Assembly (NCBI RefSeq): GCF_001613325.1
Contig: NZ_BDCD01000040.1
Span: 1-64,000, forward strand
Length of the DNA stretch: 64,000 nt
Reading direction: 5' to 3'
Source of the DNA: Nocardia yamanashiensis NBRC 100130
GTDB lineage: Bacteria > Actinomycetota > Actinomycetes > Mycobacteriales > Mycobacteriaceae
Position numbers and translations under genes: made by a program. Below are positions 7,662 through 14,861 of this stretch, piece by piece; the stretch's first letter is position 1; every line of letters begins with the position of its first letter. Below the pieces are notes generated by a model. The model saw nothing but the letters and a program-made list of their open reading frames with translations. It did not search any database and was not told the DNA's origin.

Positions 7662-7743
7662 GGTGGCTTTCCTTTCCGGTGAGGTGGTCGCGGCCGGGTG
7701 GCCGCTGGGTTCCCCGCCCCGTGACGGGGCGGGGTGGTACGGG

Positions 7744-8064
7744 TTAGAGCACTCCGAATTCGGCGCGCAGGGCGTCGACCTGTTCGGCGGTGGGTGCGGT
7801 GGCGGGCGGGGTGCTGGTGGCCCAGAGACCGGCACTGATGCGCAGCTCGAAACCGGCAAGGCCGCTGCCGGTGAGCTGTTCGGCGAGCTGCTGTACGCGC
7901 TCCTGCATGGCGGCGCGGTAGGCGGAGACGCCGGTGGCGAGGTCGGTCGGGAATCCGAATTCGCCGAGTCGGGCGTAGGCAAGAAGGGCTTTCACGGTGT
8001 CGGGTGCGGCATGAGCGGGGATGGCGAGGGACACGCGGCGGGCGTAGCGGTCGGTCTGGGTCAT
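7744..8064 (-). CDS. First gene of leading-region operon 1, function unknown
   Basis: 106 residues, largely helical (ALLAYARLGEFGFPTDLATG, then AAMQERVQQLAEQLTGSGLA), short enough for a DNA-binding or inhibitor protein. It is the promoter-proximal gene, starting 30 bases after the probable -10 of the CGTAAGAAA promoter at 8094-8120 and about 290 bases from the large hairpin at 8354-8418. Its leader (TTTCGGGGCTCCGTTC next to the start on the plus strand) matches that of the first gene of operon 2 at 16633. Confidence 0.75.
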   Translation of the reverse strand: MTQTDRYARRVSLAIPAHAAPDTVKALLAYARLGEFGFPTDLATGVSAYRAAMQERVQQLAEQLTGSGLAGFELRISAGLWATSTPPATAPTAEQVDALRAEFGVL

Positions 8065-8093
8065 TTCGGGGCTCCGTTCTCTCCGTTGCTGTT

Positions 8094-8120
8094 GTAACTA
8101 TTCTATCTTTCTTACGTTTT
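8094..8120 (-). promoter_or_regulatory. Promoter with shared CGTAAGAAA element (site 3)
   Basis: These 27 bases are identical to site 5 at 16666-16692. Leftward: AAAACGTAAGAAAGA, then TAGAAT as probable -10, then AGTTAC. The conserved element fills the -10/-35 spacer, a position where a bound protein would control RNA polymerase directly. Confidence 0.75.
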
Positions 8121-8353
8121 GAATTCGGCCTTTCCGGCTTCTTTGAGGGGTGATGATTGTCTCGGTATTTTGGGGGTTTGGGGTGTTGCTTTTTTCTTTG
8201 GCCTCCCTTGGGCTTGGCTGCCTCCCGGCGAGGGCGGGGGTGTCGGGGGCTGGCCCCCGTGCACGCCCGGAGGGCGTGGGGTTGTTGGGGTTTCGGTGGA
8301 CGGGCCGGGGGTGGCCGCGGTGGTGGACCCTTCGGATGGCTGGGGCGCTTTCG

Positions 8354-8418
8354 ATCGCCGTGGGGGCCGGCAGGGCAAGGTGTGGGTTTTGCCTTGCCCT
8401 GCCGGCCCCCACGGCGAT
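8354..8418. repeat. Large perfect hairpin HP1 (27-bp stem, 11-base loop)
   Basis: The left arm 8354-8380 is exactly complementary to the right arm 8392-8418; loop TGTGGGTTTTG. It is flanked by GGGGC (8342-8346) and GCCCT (8420-8424), which can extend the pairing beyond an asymmetric internal loop. Its counterpart at 16928-16990 has the same stem length with ten changed pairs, all still able to pair. T residues are in the loop, not after the stem, so it is not an ordinary terminator. Confidence 0.9.
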
Positions 8419-8559
8419 AGCCCTGGGTTGCCGTCCGGAGGGTCCGCCGCCGCCCCCGGTCCGGCCGCCGCGCGAGCGGAGCTCGCGGAGTTCGGCGAGG
8501 GGTTACGGCGCCGGGCGGCGGGCTGGGGCTCGGCCTCCTTGGGCGCGGGTCGGCTGGGG

Positions 8560-8613
8560 GGTGAGCCTGCGGGAGCTGCGTGGCGGCGGGAGGGCTTGGT
8601 GTCGCGGTAGCTC
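8560..8613 (+). repeat. Dispersed structured repeat, copy 1 of 5
   Basis: A 54-base element starting GGTGAGCCTGCGGGAGC and ending GTGTCGCGGTAGCTC. GAGCTGC pairs with GTAGCTC (one wobble), and GAGCC with GGCTT, in interleaved order. The upstream bases GGTCGGCTGGG are shared with copy 2 at 17137. Confidence 0.85.
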
Positions 8614-8746
8614 TAGGCGTTTTCGGTGTTGTGGTGGGGCTCGGCGGCCGGGTCGGCGTGTGGGCGGGTGTGTTGGTTGGGCGTGGGGTGAGCGGCTGGT
8701 ATGGGTGAGAATGGTCGGATCGTGCGGTAGGGACGGGAGTTCGGTG

Positions 8747-8923
8747 ATGGCGGATGTGTCGGGCGTGGATCGTGAGGTGGCGCGGTTGCTGGCGGTGTGG
8801 TCGCCGGTGAGCGCGGGTGATGTGGCGGCGATGGTGGCCGGTGAGCGGTTTTCGCCTGCGCTGCCGGTGGATTCGGGTGTGCGGTTCACGGTGGCGATGC
8901 CAGCGACCGGCGCGCGGGCCTGA
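8747..8923 (+). CDS. Small protein of unknown function
   Basis: 58 residues (MADVSGVDREVARLLAVWSP and on) from an ATG with GGGAG nine bases upstream. It is the only plus-strand gene within the leading block and converges on the gene ending at 8956. A probable helix at 5-35 is followed by a short strand-rich end. Codon bias matches real genes here, but the small size leaves doubt. Confidence 0.5.
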   Translation: MADVSGVDREVARLLAVWSPVSAGDVAAMVAGERFSPALPVDSGVRFTVAMPATGARA

Positions 8924-8955
8924 CGTTCGGGTCCGGCCCGCGGGCGCTGGGTGGT

Positions 8956-9264
8956 CTAGTTGGTCACGTCGTAGTCGCGCGGGTATTCGGCGTCCTCGAC
9001 GGTGGAATTCGCGCCCATGCCGGCGGGCAGGCGGGTGCCTTCCCAGATCGTTGTGAACCGGTATCGGTGTAGACCGGGCTCGCGGCGTTCGGTCATGGCT
9101 ACTTCGACGATGCGTTTGCGGGCGCGAGAGATCTTGGATTCGCGAACGTGTGTGATGAGTTCGTGGAAGGTGTCGAAACATCCGCAGACCTGCCATGCGG
9201 TGTCGGCATCGTTGCGGATCAGCAGCCGTAGCGGCATGTGCATGGGCGTGTAGTGGATGGTCAT
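8956..9264 (-). CDS. Small basic protein, last gene of leading operon 2
   Basis: 102 residues starting MTIHYTPMHMPLRLLIRND, with AAGGAACC before the ATG. The middle is positively charged (VRESKISRARKRIVEVAMTE), the end acidic (VEDAEYPRDYDVTN). Predicted alpha/beta. Nucleic-acid binding is possible from charge but no family is recognised. A longer in-frame start exists at 9315 without a ribosome site. Confidence 0.7.
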   Translation of the reverse strand: MTIHYTPMHMPLRLLIRNDADTAWQVCGCFDTFHELITHVRESKISRARKRIVEVAMTERREPGLHRYRFTTIWEGTRLPAGMGANSTVEDAEYPRDYDVTN

Positions 9265-9364
9265 GGCCGGTTCCTTCGGATTGTCGCTCGTGCGGGCACG
9301 GCTTGGTGCCCGCATGAGTGTTGTTGCGGCGGTGGGTATTTCGATTCGGTTGGGCGCGGCCGCG

Positions 9365-9775
9365 CTAGTACCAGATGCCGAGTTGGTCGGGGTGGTGGTT
9401 GCGCGGTTTCCGGCGTCGGCGGCGGCGCGGTGCGGCGGGTGCGGCGTCGGCGGCGTCGAGGTCGACTGTCGTATCGGTGGGCGGGGTGAGTCCGGCCGCG
9501 AGGGCTTCGGCGCGTTGGTGTGCTTCGGCGGCGGCCTGTTTGCGCCGGTTGGCTTCTTGTCGGCGATGGCACGGGCCGTCCCATCGGCAAACGACGATGT
9601 ATTTGTGGAGTGCTACGCCCCAGCGGGCCTCGCGTTCGAGCCATCGGGTGCGGTCGTCTGAGTGGATGGGCCAGAATTCGCGGGTGCCTTTGCGGGCACA
9701 CCAGAAGCATTTGAAGCACCAATAATCTGGGTCTGACCATGAGTTCTTTCCCCATCCTGTCTTGTATTTGGTCAT
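9365..9775 (-). CDS. Cysteine-rich, probable zinc-binding protein
   Basis: 136 residues. The N-terminus holds a compact cluster, YWCFKCFWCARKG (Cys20, 23, 26) and CRWDGPCH (about 63-69), which could bind one or two zinc ions. Residues 70-95 form a basic helix (RRQEANRRKQAAAEAHQRAE) and the C-terminus carries RRRRRRKPRNHHPD, a nucleic-acid-binding type tail. The ATG overlaps the stop of the upstream gene (ATGA), so the two are translated as a pair. Confidence 0.75.
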   Translation of the reverse strand: MTKYKTGWGKNSWSDPDYWCFKCFWCARKGTREFWPIHSDDRTRWLEREARWGVALHKYIVVCRWDGPCHRRQEANRRKQAAAEAHQRAEALAAGLTPPTDTTVDLDAADAAPAAPRRRRRRKPRNHHPDQLGIWY

Positions 9776-10437
9776 CGCTGCGGGGCGGCCGGGCCGGGGC
9801 GGGTGGTCAGGGTGGCGTGTGCGGCGAGGGCGGCGGCGACGGCGTCGGTGGCGGGGCCGTGGGCGAGGGCGAGGTGGAAGCGGGTGCAGGGTGCCCATGC
9901 GTTGTTGGTGCGGTCGTAGACCCAATCGGCGGTGTCGATGTCGATGGTGAACACGCCGGTTGTGGGGTCGGGGTGGGCGAGGACGATGGTGCCGATGGTT
10001 TCGGCGTCGAGTCGGTCGCTGAGTTTCTGGGCGTATTCGGTTGCGCTGGTGGGGGTTTGGTGTGGTGCGTATCCGGCGCCGGCGCTGTGGTCGGTGTGGT
10101 GGTGTGTGTCGGGGTCGGGGGTGAGGAGTTCGCGGTGGGCGAGGGTGGCGAGGCGGGCGAGGGTGGTGGTGAGTGGGGCTTTGAGTTCGTGGGGGCGGGT
10201 GCGGCGGTCGGTGTGCGTGCGCTGGTCGTGGGGGAGTTCGAGGCGTAGGCGGTGGGTTCCGGTGCCGTCGCGGTGGATGGCGGTATCGAGGATGAGGGAT
10301 TGGAATCCGGGCCGGGGGCCTTGGATGCGGGCGGTGAGGGCGTGATTGTCGCCGAATACGGTGTATTGGACGGGTTGCCATCCGGTGCCGAGTCGGTCGG
10401 CGAGGCGGCGGGGCACGGTGGCGAGGTTGATGGTCAT
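9772..10437 (-). CDS. Leading-region protein of unknown function
   Basis: 221 residues starting MTINLATVPRRLADRLGTGW. N-terminal alpha/beta half (QYTVFGDNHALTARIQGPRP), a His-rich linker near 112-120 (DTHHHTDHSAGAGY), and a C-terminal domain with ADWVYDRTNNAWAPCTRFHL. The start is 21 bases from a run of three GC-rich hairpins at 10458-10510. It shares the overall pattern 'strand, polar linker, helix-rich end' with the protein at 10687 but not enough identity to call them paralogues. Confidence 0.74.
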   Translation of the reverse strand: MTINLATVPRRLADRLGTGWQPVQYTVFGDNHALTARIQGPRPGFQSLILDTAIHRDGTGTHRLRLELPHDQRTHTDRRTRPHELKAPLTTTLARLATLAHRELLTPDPDTHHHTDHSAGAGYAPHQTPTSATEYAQKLSDRLDAETIGTIVLAHPDPTTGVFTIDIDTADWVYDRTNNAWAPCTRFHLALAHGPATDAVAAALAAHATLTTRPGPAAPQR

Positions 10438-10457
10438 TGCGGGGCCTTTCGGGGTGT

Positions 10458-10510
10458 GGCCCGCGGCAGCGGGCCGCGCGCCGGCGGCGCGCCGCCCGCG
10501 CGTGCGCGGG
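10458..10510. repeat. Three consecutive perfect hairpins
   Basis: Three 7-bp stems follow one another: GGCCCGC/GCGGGCC (10458-10475), GCGCGCC/GGCGCGC (10476-10492) and CCCGCGC/GCGCGGG (10495-10510), with loops of 4, 3 and 2 bases. They fill the gap 10438-10686, which has no gene, just before the start of the gene at 10437. Confidence 0.8.
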
Positions 10511-10595
10511 TGGTGGCGTGTGTTTGTGGTGGTGTGTTTGGTTGGCGGCGGCGGACCGGAGGTGCGGGGGCTGGGAGTTGTCCGGGTGAATGGGG

Positions 10596-10625
10596 GCAGC
10601 ACGGAGCGCAGCGGAGTTCCGTTGC
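10596..10625. repeat. 30-bp palindrome-containing repeat, copy 2
   Basis: Matches 3008-3037 with two mismatches and in the same orientation, with the core AGCGCAGCGGAGTTCCG. Both copies lie in gaps after a leading-region gene stop. Confidence 0.7.
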
Positions 10626-10686
10626 CCGCGGCCGCGAGGGCCTGGGGGCGGCCCGGCCGGGGTGTCCGGTCGGGCCGCGCGCGGGC

Positions 10687-11355
10687 TTAGGGGGTGGTGG
10701 GTTCGGGTCGGTGTCGGCGGGTGAATGCCTGGTAGTCGATGAGGAATCCGTGGGCGAATTGGGTTGCCTCGGGGCCGAATTCGGCCGGGCCGGACAGGTG
10801 GATGTGGAAGCCGTGCACGTCGCCGAACGGTCCGCAGACGGTTTGGTCGGTGTCGATGAGCACGCGCACTTCGCGGTCTGTCCAGGTGCGGACGTAGCGG
10901 CTTTCGTCGTCGCGGATCGCTACCTGGCAGTCGATGGCCTCGCTCATGGCCTCGAGCAGGTCGCGGCGGGTCCGGTCGGCGTGGTCGGCGGCGGTCTTGG
11001 CGGCCCGGCAGAGGGCCAGTGCGTTGCGGACGGGGGTGATGACTTCGCAGCGGGCGGTGTAGGCGAGGTCCTCGATGCTGGATCGGCTGTCGAGTTCGGC
11101 GGTGTAGAGGTGGTGGCCGGTTTCTGTGGCGTAGGCGGCCAATGTGGGGTCGATGTGGCGGACGCTGCCGATGAGGTGGTAGCGGCTGGCCTCGGTGGTG
11201 TCGGGGGTGAGGGTGAGGTGGATTCCTTCGGTGTTGGTGAGGGTGGCGTGGTCGGGCTGGTCGCGGTGGCGTGCGGGTTTCCATTCCTCGTCGGTGACGG
11301 CGGAAATGCGGTCGGCGAGTTCGTAGGCCAATACGCGGATATCGGTGAGGGTCAT
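10687..11355 (-). CDS. Leading-region protein of unknown function
   Basis: 222 residues starting MTLTDIRVLAYELADRISAV. The first 90 residues look like an alpha/beta domain (HATLTNTEGIHLTLTPDTTE), 95-145 is a helical bundle (VITPVRNALALCRAAKTAAD), and the rest is beta-rich (VRTWTDREVRVLIDTDQTVC). It lies 87 bases downstream of the ParB-like gene in the same operon. No catalytic motif is visible. Confidence 0.75.
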   Translation of the reverse strand: MTLTDIRVLAYELADRISAVTDEEWKPARHRDQPDHATLTNTEGIHLTLTPDTTEASRYHLIGSVRHIDPTLAAYATETGHHLYTAELDSRSSIEDLAYTARCEVITPVRNALALCRAAKTAADHADRTRRDLLEAMSEAIDCQVAIRDDESRYVRTWTDREVRVLIDTDQTVCGPFGDVHGFHIHLSGPAEFGPEATQFAHGFLIDYQAFTRRHRPEPTTP

Positions 11356-11442
11356 GGTTGTTCGTGGCTCCTGGTCGGGGTGGTGGGGAAGACGAACGGG
11401 GCCGCGCCGGGTGTGGCGCGGCCCCGTGGGAGGGGGTGGAGG

Positions 11443-13296
11443 TCAGTCCTCGTCGGTGGGCTCGGCGAGGGGCTGGGCCTCGGGTTCTTCCTGGGTGTCC
11501 TGGTCGTCCTCGGCCGGGTCGTCCTGGCCCTCGTCGTCCTGGCCCTCGTCGGCCGGGGTGTCCTCGGCGTCCTGGTGCTCGTCGGCGTTCTCGGCGGTGG
11601 CCGGGATGTCGGCGGCGGGGGTGCCGGTGGCGATGGCCTCGAGGGCTTGGGCGGGGGTGATCTCGCCGAGTGTGAGCCGCTCGACGATGCCGGGCGCATA
11701 TCCAAGGGCGATGAGCTGGCGCAGGTAAGGCCGTGACAGGGTCATGTCCACGGTCCAAAAGACTCCGGCCTGTGGTGCGGAGATGCGCCAGTAAATCGGC
11801 TTGTCCTCGCGCGGGTGCATCCGGCCTTCGATCGCTCCCATGGCCAGACCGATCGAGATCATCTGGGCGCGGGCGAGGCTGAGGCCGTGGTAGATCTTTC
11901 CGTCCTCGAGCTTGGCCGTGGTGGTGTCGAGCAACGCGCACGCGGTGGCGCGGGCGCTGTACTCGTTGAAGATCTCCGGGGCGCTGGCTTCCAAGCGCAT
12001 TCGCCACATCTGGACATCGGTCGGCACCGTGCGCGGAATCCTCGAGAGCCATTCGGCGACGAACGTGCGGCGGGCGAGGGTCTCGAGCTTGGCTTGCTTG
12101 TTGAGAATTCCGACCGCTTTGCCGTTGAGTTCGGTGCTCTTGGCGCTGGTTACGGTCTTGGGCTTGCGCAGACCGGCGCGCTTGAAATCGAGGCAGTAGT
12201 AGCTGACCTCGACGTATTCAGCGGTGCGCACCTGCTCGGCGTGGTACATGCCTTCGGCGGCCTCGCGGGCGGGGTCGCGGTAGGTGTCCTGGTCGATGCG
12301 GTCTTCCTCGACCGGCTCACCGGTGGCGGCGTCTACGGTGCGGTCGCTGATCTCGAGGTGGACGGCCCACTGTGCGGCGGCTATGTCGGCCTCGGTCACC
12401 GGATCGCCCTCGGGGGTGCGCAGGTCCTCGATGGGCACGTAGAGCTTTTCGCGTTCGCTCGAGTAGGGCGCGCGGGGCAGGATGCGAAATCCGCGCTTGG
12501 CGTACGGGGCGGCGGCCTCCTCGATGAGTGCCGCGACCCGGCGGGCCTCGCGCAGCACCGCGAGTTCGCTGCTGAAGGTGTCGCGTTTGGCGGCGGCGAC
12601 GAGCCGCGCCATGGCCTTCGGGTCGTTCTCGAATTCCTGGGCCTCGACGGCTTGCACGAGATCGAGTTGGCCGCTGATTGCGACCTGCCGGGCCTTTCCG
12701 GCTCCGCGCAGGGCCCTGATCGCCCTCGCCTGCTTGGCACCGATTCCCAAGTCCTTCAACGCTTTTGCTTTGACCTTGGCGGGCAAGTCGAGCCCGGCCA
12801 ACTCTTCTTGTGCCTGGTAGACCTGCTCGTCGGTGAGTTCCTGGCGTTCGTTGTTGGCCTTGACTCCTCCGACCAGTTCAGCGGCGCGTTGCAGGGCCTC
12901 GCCGTCCTTGGGCAGTCGTACGACGTATTCGATTACGGGGAGTTTGGCGGCGCGGGCGGCGAGGGTTCGCCGCTGTCCGTCGTAGATGCGGACCGTGTTG
13001 TCTTCCAACAGGAATGCGACGGGGAGTTGCAACAGTTCCTCCCTGACCGATTCCACGTATTCGCGGTCGATCTTGGGCGGCGCTTCGGTCTCGGTCTCCC
13101 CGGTGGCGGCGTTGCGGACGTTGCGGCGGACATCGACGTGTCGGGGGTCGATGGGCCAGAGCACGCGGCCGGTCTTGCTGGCGGCGAGGCGGGCACGCAG
13201 TTCGGCGGCGGCCTCGTCCGACAGGGGGACCGGCTCGAAATCGGCTTCGGCGGCGGCGGTGATCTCGGCCGGGCTCATGGTGTGGGTGGTTGTCAT
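11443..13296 (-). CDS. Large ParB-like N-terminal domain protein
   Basis: 617 residues. Residues about 75-150 contain a ParB/sulfiredoxin-like box, IYDGQRRTLAARAAKLPVIE, matching the 'G.RR..A' motif of ParB CTPase and nuclease domains. Residues 180-240 (LPAKVKAKALKDLGIGAKQA) are an HTH-like KorB-type region. Residues 250-510 are of unknown fold, and 570-617 is an acidic tail (DEGQDDEGQDDPAEDD). Proteins of this kind are frequent leading-region genes of conjugative plasmids, distinct from the partition gene next to parA at 35681. A role in silencing SOS or recipient defences is possible but inferred. Confidence 0.8.
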   Translation of the reverse strand: MTTTHTMSPAEITAAAEADFEPVPLSDEAAAELRARLAASKTGRVLWPIDPRHVDVRRNVRNAATGETETEAPPKIDREYVESVREELLQLPVAFLLEDNTVRIYDGQRRTLAARAAKLPVIEYVVRLPKDGEALQRAAELVGGVKANNERQELTDEQVYQAQEELAGLDLPAKVKAKALKDLGIGAKQARAIRALRGAGKARQVAISGQLDLVQAVEAQEFENDPKAMARLVAAAKRDTFSSELAVLREARRVAALIEEAAAPYAKRGFRILPRAPYSSEREKLYVPIEDLRTPEGDPVTEADIAAAQWAVHLEISDRTVDAATGEPVEEDRIDQDTYRDPAREAAEGMYHAEQVRTAEYVEVSYYCLDFKRAGLRKPKTVTSAKSTELNGKAVGILNKQAKLETLARRTFVAEWLSRIPRTVPTDVQMWRMRLEASAPEIFNEYSARATACALLDTTTAKLEDGKIYHGLSLARAQMISIGLAMGAIEGRMHPREDKPIYWRISAPQAGVFWTVDMTLSRPYLRQLIALGYAPGIVERLTLGEITPAQALEAIATGTPAADIPATAENADEHQDAEDTPADEGQDDEGQDDPAEDDQDTQEEPEAQPLAEPTDED

Positions 13297-13324
13297 TGCT
13301 GGTGTCGTCTCCTAGAGTGGGACG

Positions 13325-13365
13325 GCAAATGCCCCGGCCTGCTAACGACAGGCCGGGGCATTTGC
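13325..13365 (-). terminator. Intercistronic hairpin with CTAACGA loop
   Basis: A 17-bp perfect stem (13325-13341 with 13349-13365) caps on the loop CTAACGA, the same loop as the hairpin at 5990-6020. It lies after the stop of the DUF4192-like gene at 13384 and before the start of the ParB-like gene, giving a weak leftward terminator or a processing site. Confidence 0.75.
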
Positions 13366-13383
13366 CTTGTGGGAGTGGGGGAT

Positions 13384-13890
13384 TTAGAGCAGGTCGGAAC
13401 TGACGACGCTCTCCGGCAGGATGGCCGTGGCGTCCTTCGCGATCTCTACGGGCTCGGGCACGGTGCCGAGATGGCTATCTCGGTCGATGCACCAGACCGG
13501 GCTACCGGCGGTCGTCGCGCGGGTGGCGTACGCCGAATCGATGTAGTGCCCGGTTTCCTCGAGGACCAGGGCGACCTTGTCGATGAGCTGGTTGTGTTCG
13601 CTGGCGTTGTCTCCGACTCCGTTGGCCTCGGCGTCGATGATGATCGCGACGATTTGCATTCCCTCGGTGGAGCTGGTGAGCGTCCATCGCTCGTGATCGG
13701 TGTAGGGGACGCTCACGATGTCGTCGGGGTCGTCGGGCTCGAGGCTCTGGCCGTGCTCGATGACGTAGTGTCCGGGGATGCTGGCGCGTTTGACCAGCAA
13801 CAGCACCAAACCACGGGCGGGAATGGGGTTGTGGAACTGCTGGGCCACTGCGGCGATGAGGGCGGGCACGTCGGCGATGATGTGATCCAT
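13384..13890 (-). CDS. DUF4192-like protein, short form 1
   Basis: 168 residues. The opening MDHIIADVPALIAAVAQQFH with PARGLVLLLV matches the start of DUF4192 proteins ('llaalP.llGf.Pa.slvvl'), and AIIIDAEANG and ATRATTAGSPVWCIDRDS match later blocks. It is only half the length of the full protein at 15216-16262 and is a tandem paralogue of 13907-14416. DUF4192 has no established activity; its repeated presence in actinobacterial mobile DNA suggests a plasmid-related role. Confidence 0.72.
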   Translation of the reverse strand: MDHIIADVPALIAAVAQQFHNPIPARGLVLLLVKRASIPGHYVIEHGQSLEPDDPDDIVSVPYTDHERWTLTSSTEGMQIVAIIIDAEANGVGDNASEHNQLIDKVALVLEETGHYIDSAYATRATTAGSPVWCIDRDSHLGTVPEPVEIAKDATAILPESVVSSDLL

Positions 13891-13906
13891 TGCGGGGCGT
13901 TCCTTG

Positions 13907-14416
13907 TCAGTCGGCGAGGCGGGGCAAGGGATTGGCCGGGCGCGTGGTGATCGCGTCGGCGAGGGTGTAGACCGCGAGCGGGTGGGCCTGCTCGGCGGCG
14001 GGAACGATGCCGTAGGGCTGATCGGTCTCGATCGACCAGACGGGGTGACCGGTGAGGGCGCGGGCGGCGTAGGTGGCCTCGAGCTGGGTTCCTCGGTCGC
14101 GCAGGTGGAATGCGGCGGCGTCGATGAGTAGGGCGTGTTCGTAGCCGTTGGCTCCGACGTAGGTGGCGGTGTCGTCGATGACGACGGCGACGGCGGTGGT
14201 GGCGACCATGCCGGAGGTGAGTTCGATGATGGCGTTGGTGTCGAGCTGCTCGACCGGCGAGATGGTGACGTTCTCGACGATCGAGTAGCCCTGGCCGGTG
14301 GCCTTGGTCAGCAGCAGGACCAGGGCGCGGGCGGGGATCGGGTCGCCGAACTGGTCGGGCAACGATGCGATGAGGGCGGGCACGTCGGCGAGGTGCACGG
14401 TGGGGCGTTGGAACAT
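13907..14416 (-). CDS. DUF4192-like protein, short form 2
   Basis: 169 residues, aligned end to end with its neighbour (LADVPALIASLPDQFGDPIP; LEATYAARALTGHPVWSIET). It lacks the C-terminal helical half seen in the long family member at 15216. The two short genes are 16 bases apart. The start is an ATG at 14416 with GAAAGG upstream in a leader sequence (CCCGAAAGG) that recurs before several genes of this block. Confidence 0.72.
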   Translation of the reverse strand: MFQRPTVHLADVPALIASLPDQFGDPIPARALVLLLTKATGQGYSIVENVTISPVEQLDTNAIIELTSGMVATTAVAVVIDDTATYVGANGYEHALLIDAAAFHLRDRGTQLEATYAARALTGHPVWSIETDQPYGIVPAAEQAHPLAVYTLADAITTRPANPLPRLAD

Positions 14417-14470
14417 GGCAGGGCCTTTCGGGTTGTCGAATTGTGTTGTGCCGGTGAGGTTGTGGCGTAT

Positions 14471-14650
14471 TCAGCGGCGGCGCGGGTGGCGCGGGATCTT
14501 CTCGTTGTCCATTTCGGCGATGATCCATCCGCAGATCGGACAGACCCGGTCGGCGTCGCGGTAGTCGTGGCCGCGCAAGCGGATGTTCACGGTCCGATAT
14601 CCGCTGCCTTCGCAGGTCTTGGTTTTTCGGAATTTGAATGTCCAGAACAT
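14471..14650 (-). CDS. Small zinc-ribbon protein 1
   Basis: 59 residues (MFWTFKFRKTKTCEGSGYRT and on). Cys13 in CEGSG pairs with CPICG at 37-41, forming a possible zinc ribbon as in small DNA/RNA-binding proteins. The tail IPRHPRRR is basic. It is a paralogue in layout of the next gene upstream, 14670-14861. The start codon follows AGCGAAGAA. Confidence 0.75.
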   Translation of the reverse strand: MFWTFKFRKTKTCEGSGYRTVNIRLRGHDYRDADRVCPICGWIIAEMDNEKIPRHPRRR

Positions 14651-14669
14651 TTCTTCGCTCCGGTGTTTC

Positions 14670-14861
14670 TCAGCGCTGCTTGTGCCGGTTGACTTTCAGC
14701 GTGGATTTCGCGTTTCCCTTCGCGCCGACTTCGTAGCCGCAGACCGGGCATTTACCGTAGGTCCATGCCTGGGTATAGCTGCGTCCCTCGAGTCGGGAGG
14801 GGTGGAACACGATGTCTTTCGGCTTCCGACCGGTGCCGGGGCACGGGGTGTATTTCGGCAT
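14670..14861 (-). CDS. Small zinc-ribbon protein 2
   Basis: 63 residues. CPGTG near residue 7 and CPVCGYEVG near 38 form the same ribbon pattern as the neighbour at 14471, and the C-terminus (STLKVNRHKQR) is basic. It is the first gene after the CGTAAGAAA promoter at 15151-15180, but about 290 bases of untranslated leader without an ATG lie between. Confidence 0.78.
   Translation of the reverse strand: MPKYTPCPGTGRKPKDIVFHPSRLEGRSYTQAWTYGKCPVCGYEVGAKGNAKSTLKVNRHKQR

Larger units (their letters stand above)
8121..8746. other. 626-base non-coding block upstream of leading operon 1
   Basis: No credible gene on either strand. In order from the left: a pyrimidine-rich stretch (8150-8215), a very GC-rich stretch, a 27-bp-stem hairpin at 8354-8418, and one copy of the dispersed repeat at 8560-8613. 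The block at 16693-17261 has the same parts in the same order and nearly the same spacing, so the two are diverged duplicates. Confidence 0.75.

Noticed and set aside
8119..8610. Possible gene in the non-coding block
   Set aside because: The frame must read through a perfect 27-bp inverted repeat and its counterpart at 16722-17141 is not conserved as protein, while the DNA structure is.
7658..9196. 512-codon minus-strand frame rich in Arg, Pro and His
   Set aside because: Crosses the 27-bp hairpin and the promoter at 8094; the RKKDR-like phrase it shares with 16509-16868 comes only from the duplicated promoter DNA.
9365..12052. 895-codon minus-strand frame
   Set aside because: Only the last 136 codons look like a protein; the rest is an Arg/Pro-rich shadow of other minus-strand genes in a different frame.
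11815..13950. 711-codon plus-strand frame
   Set aside because: Antisense to the ParB-like gene; product has no recognisable motif.
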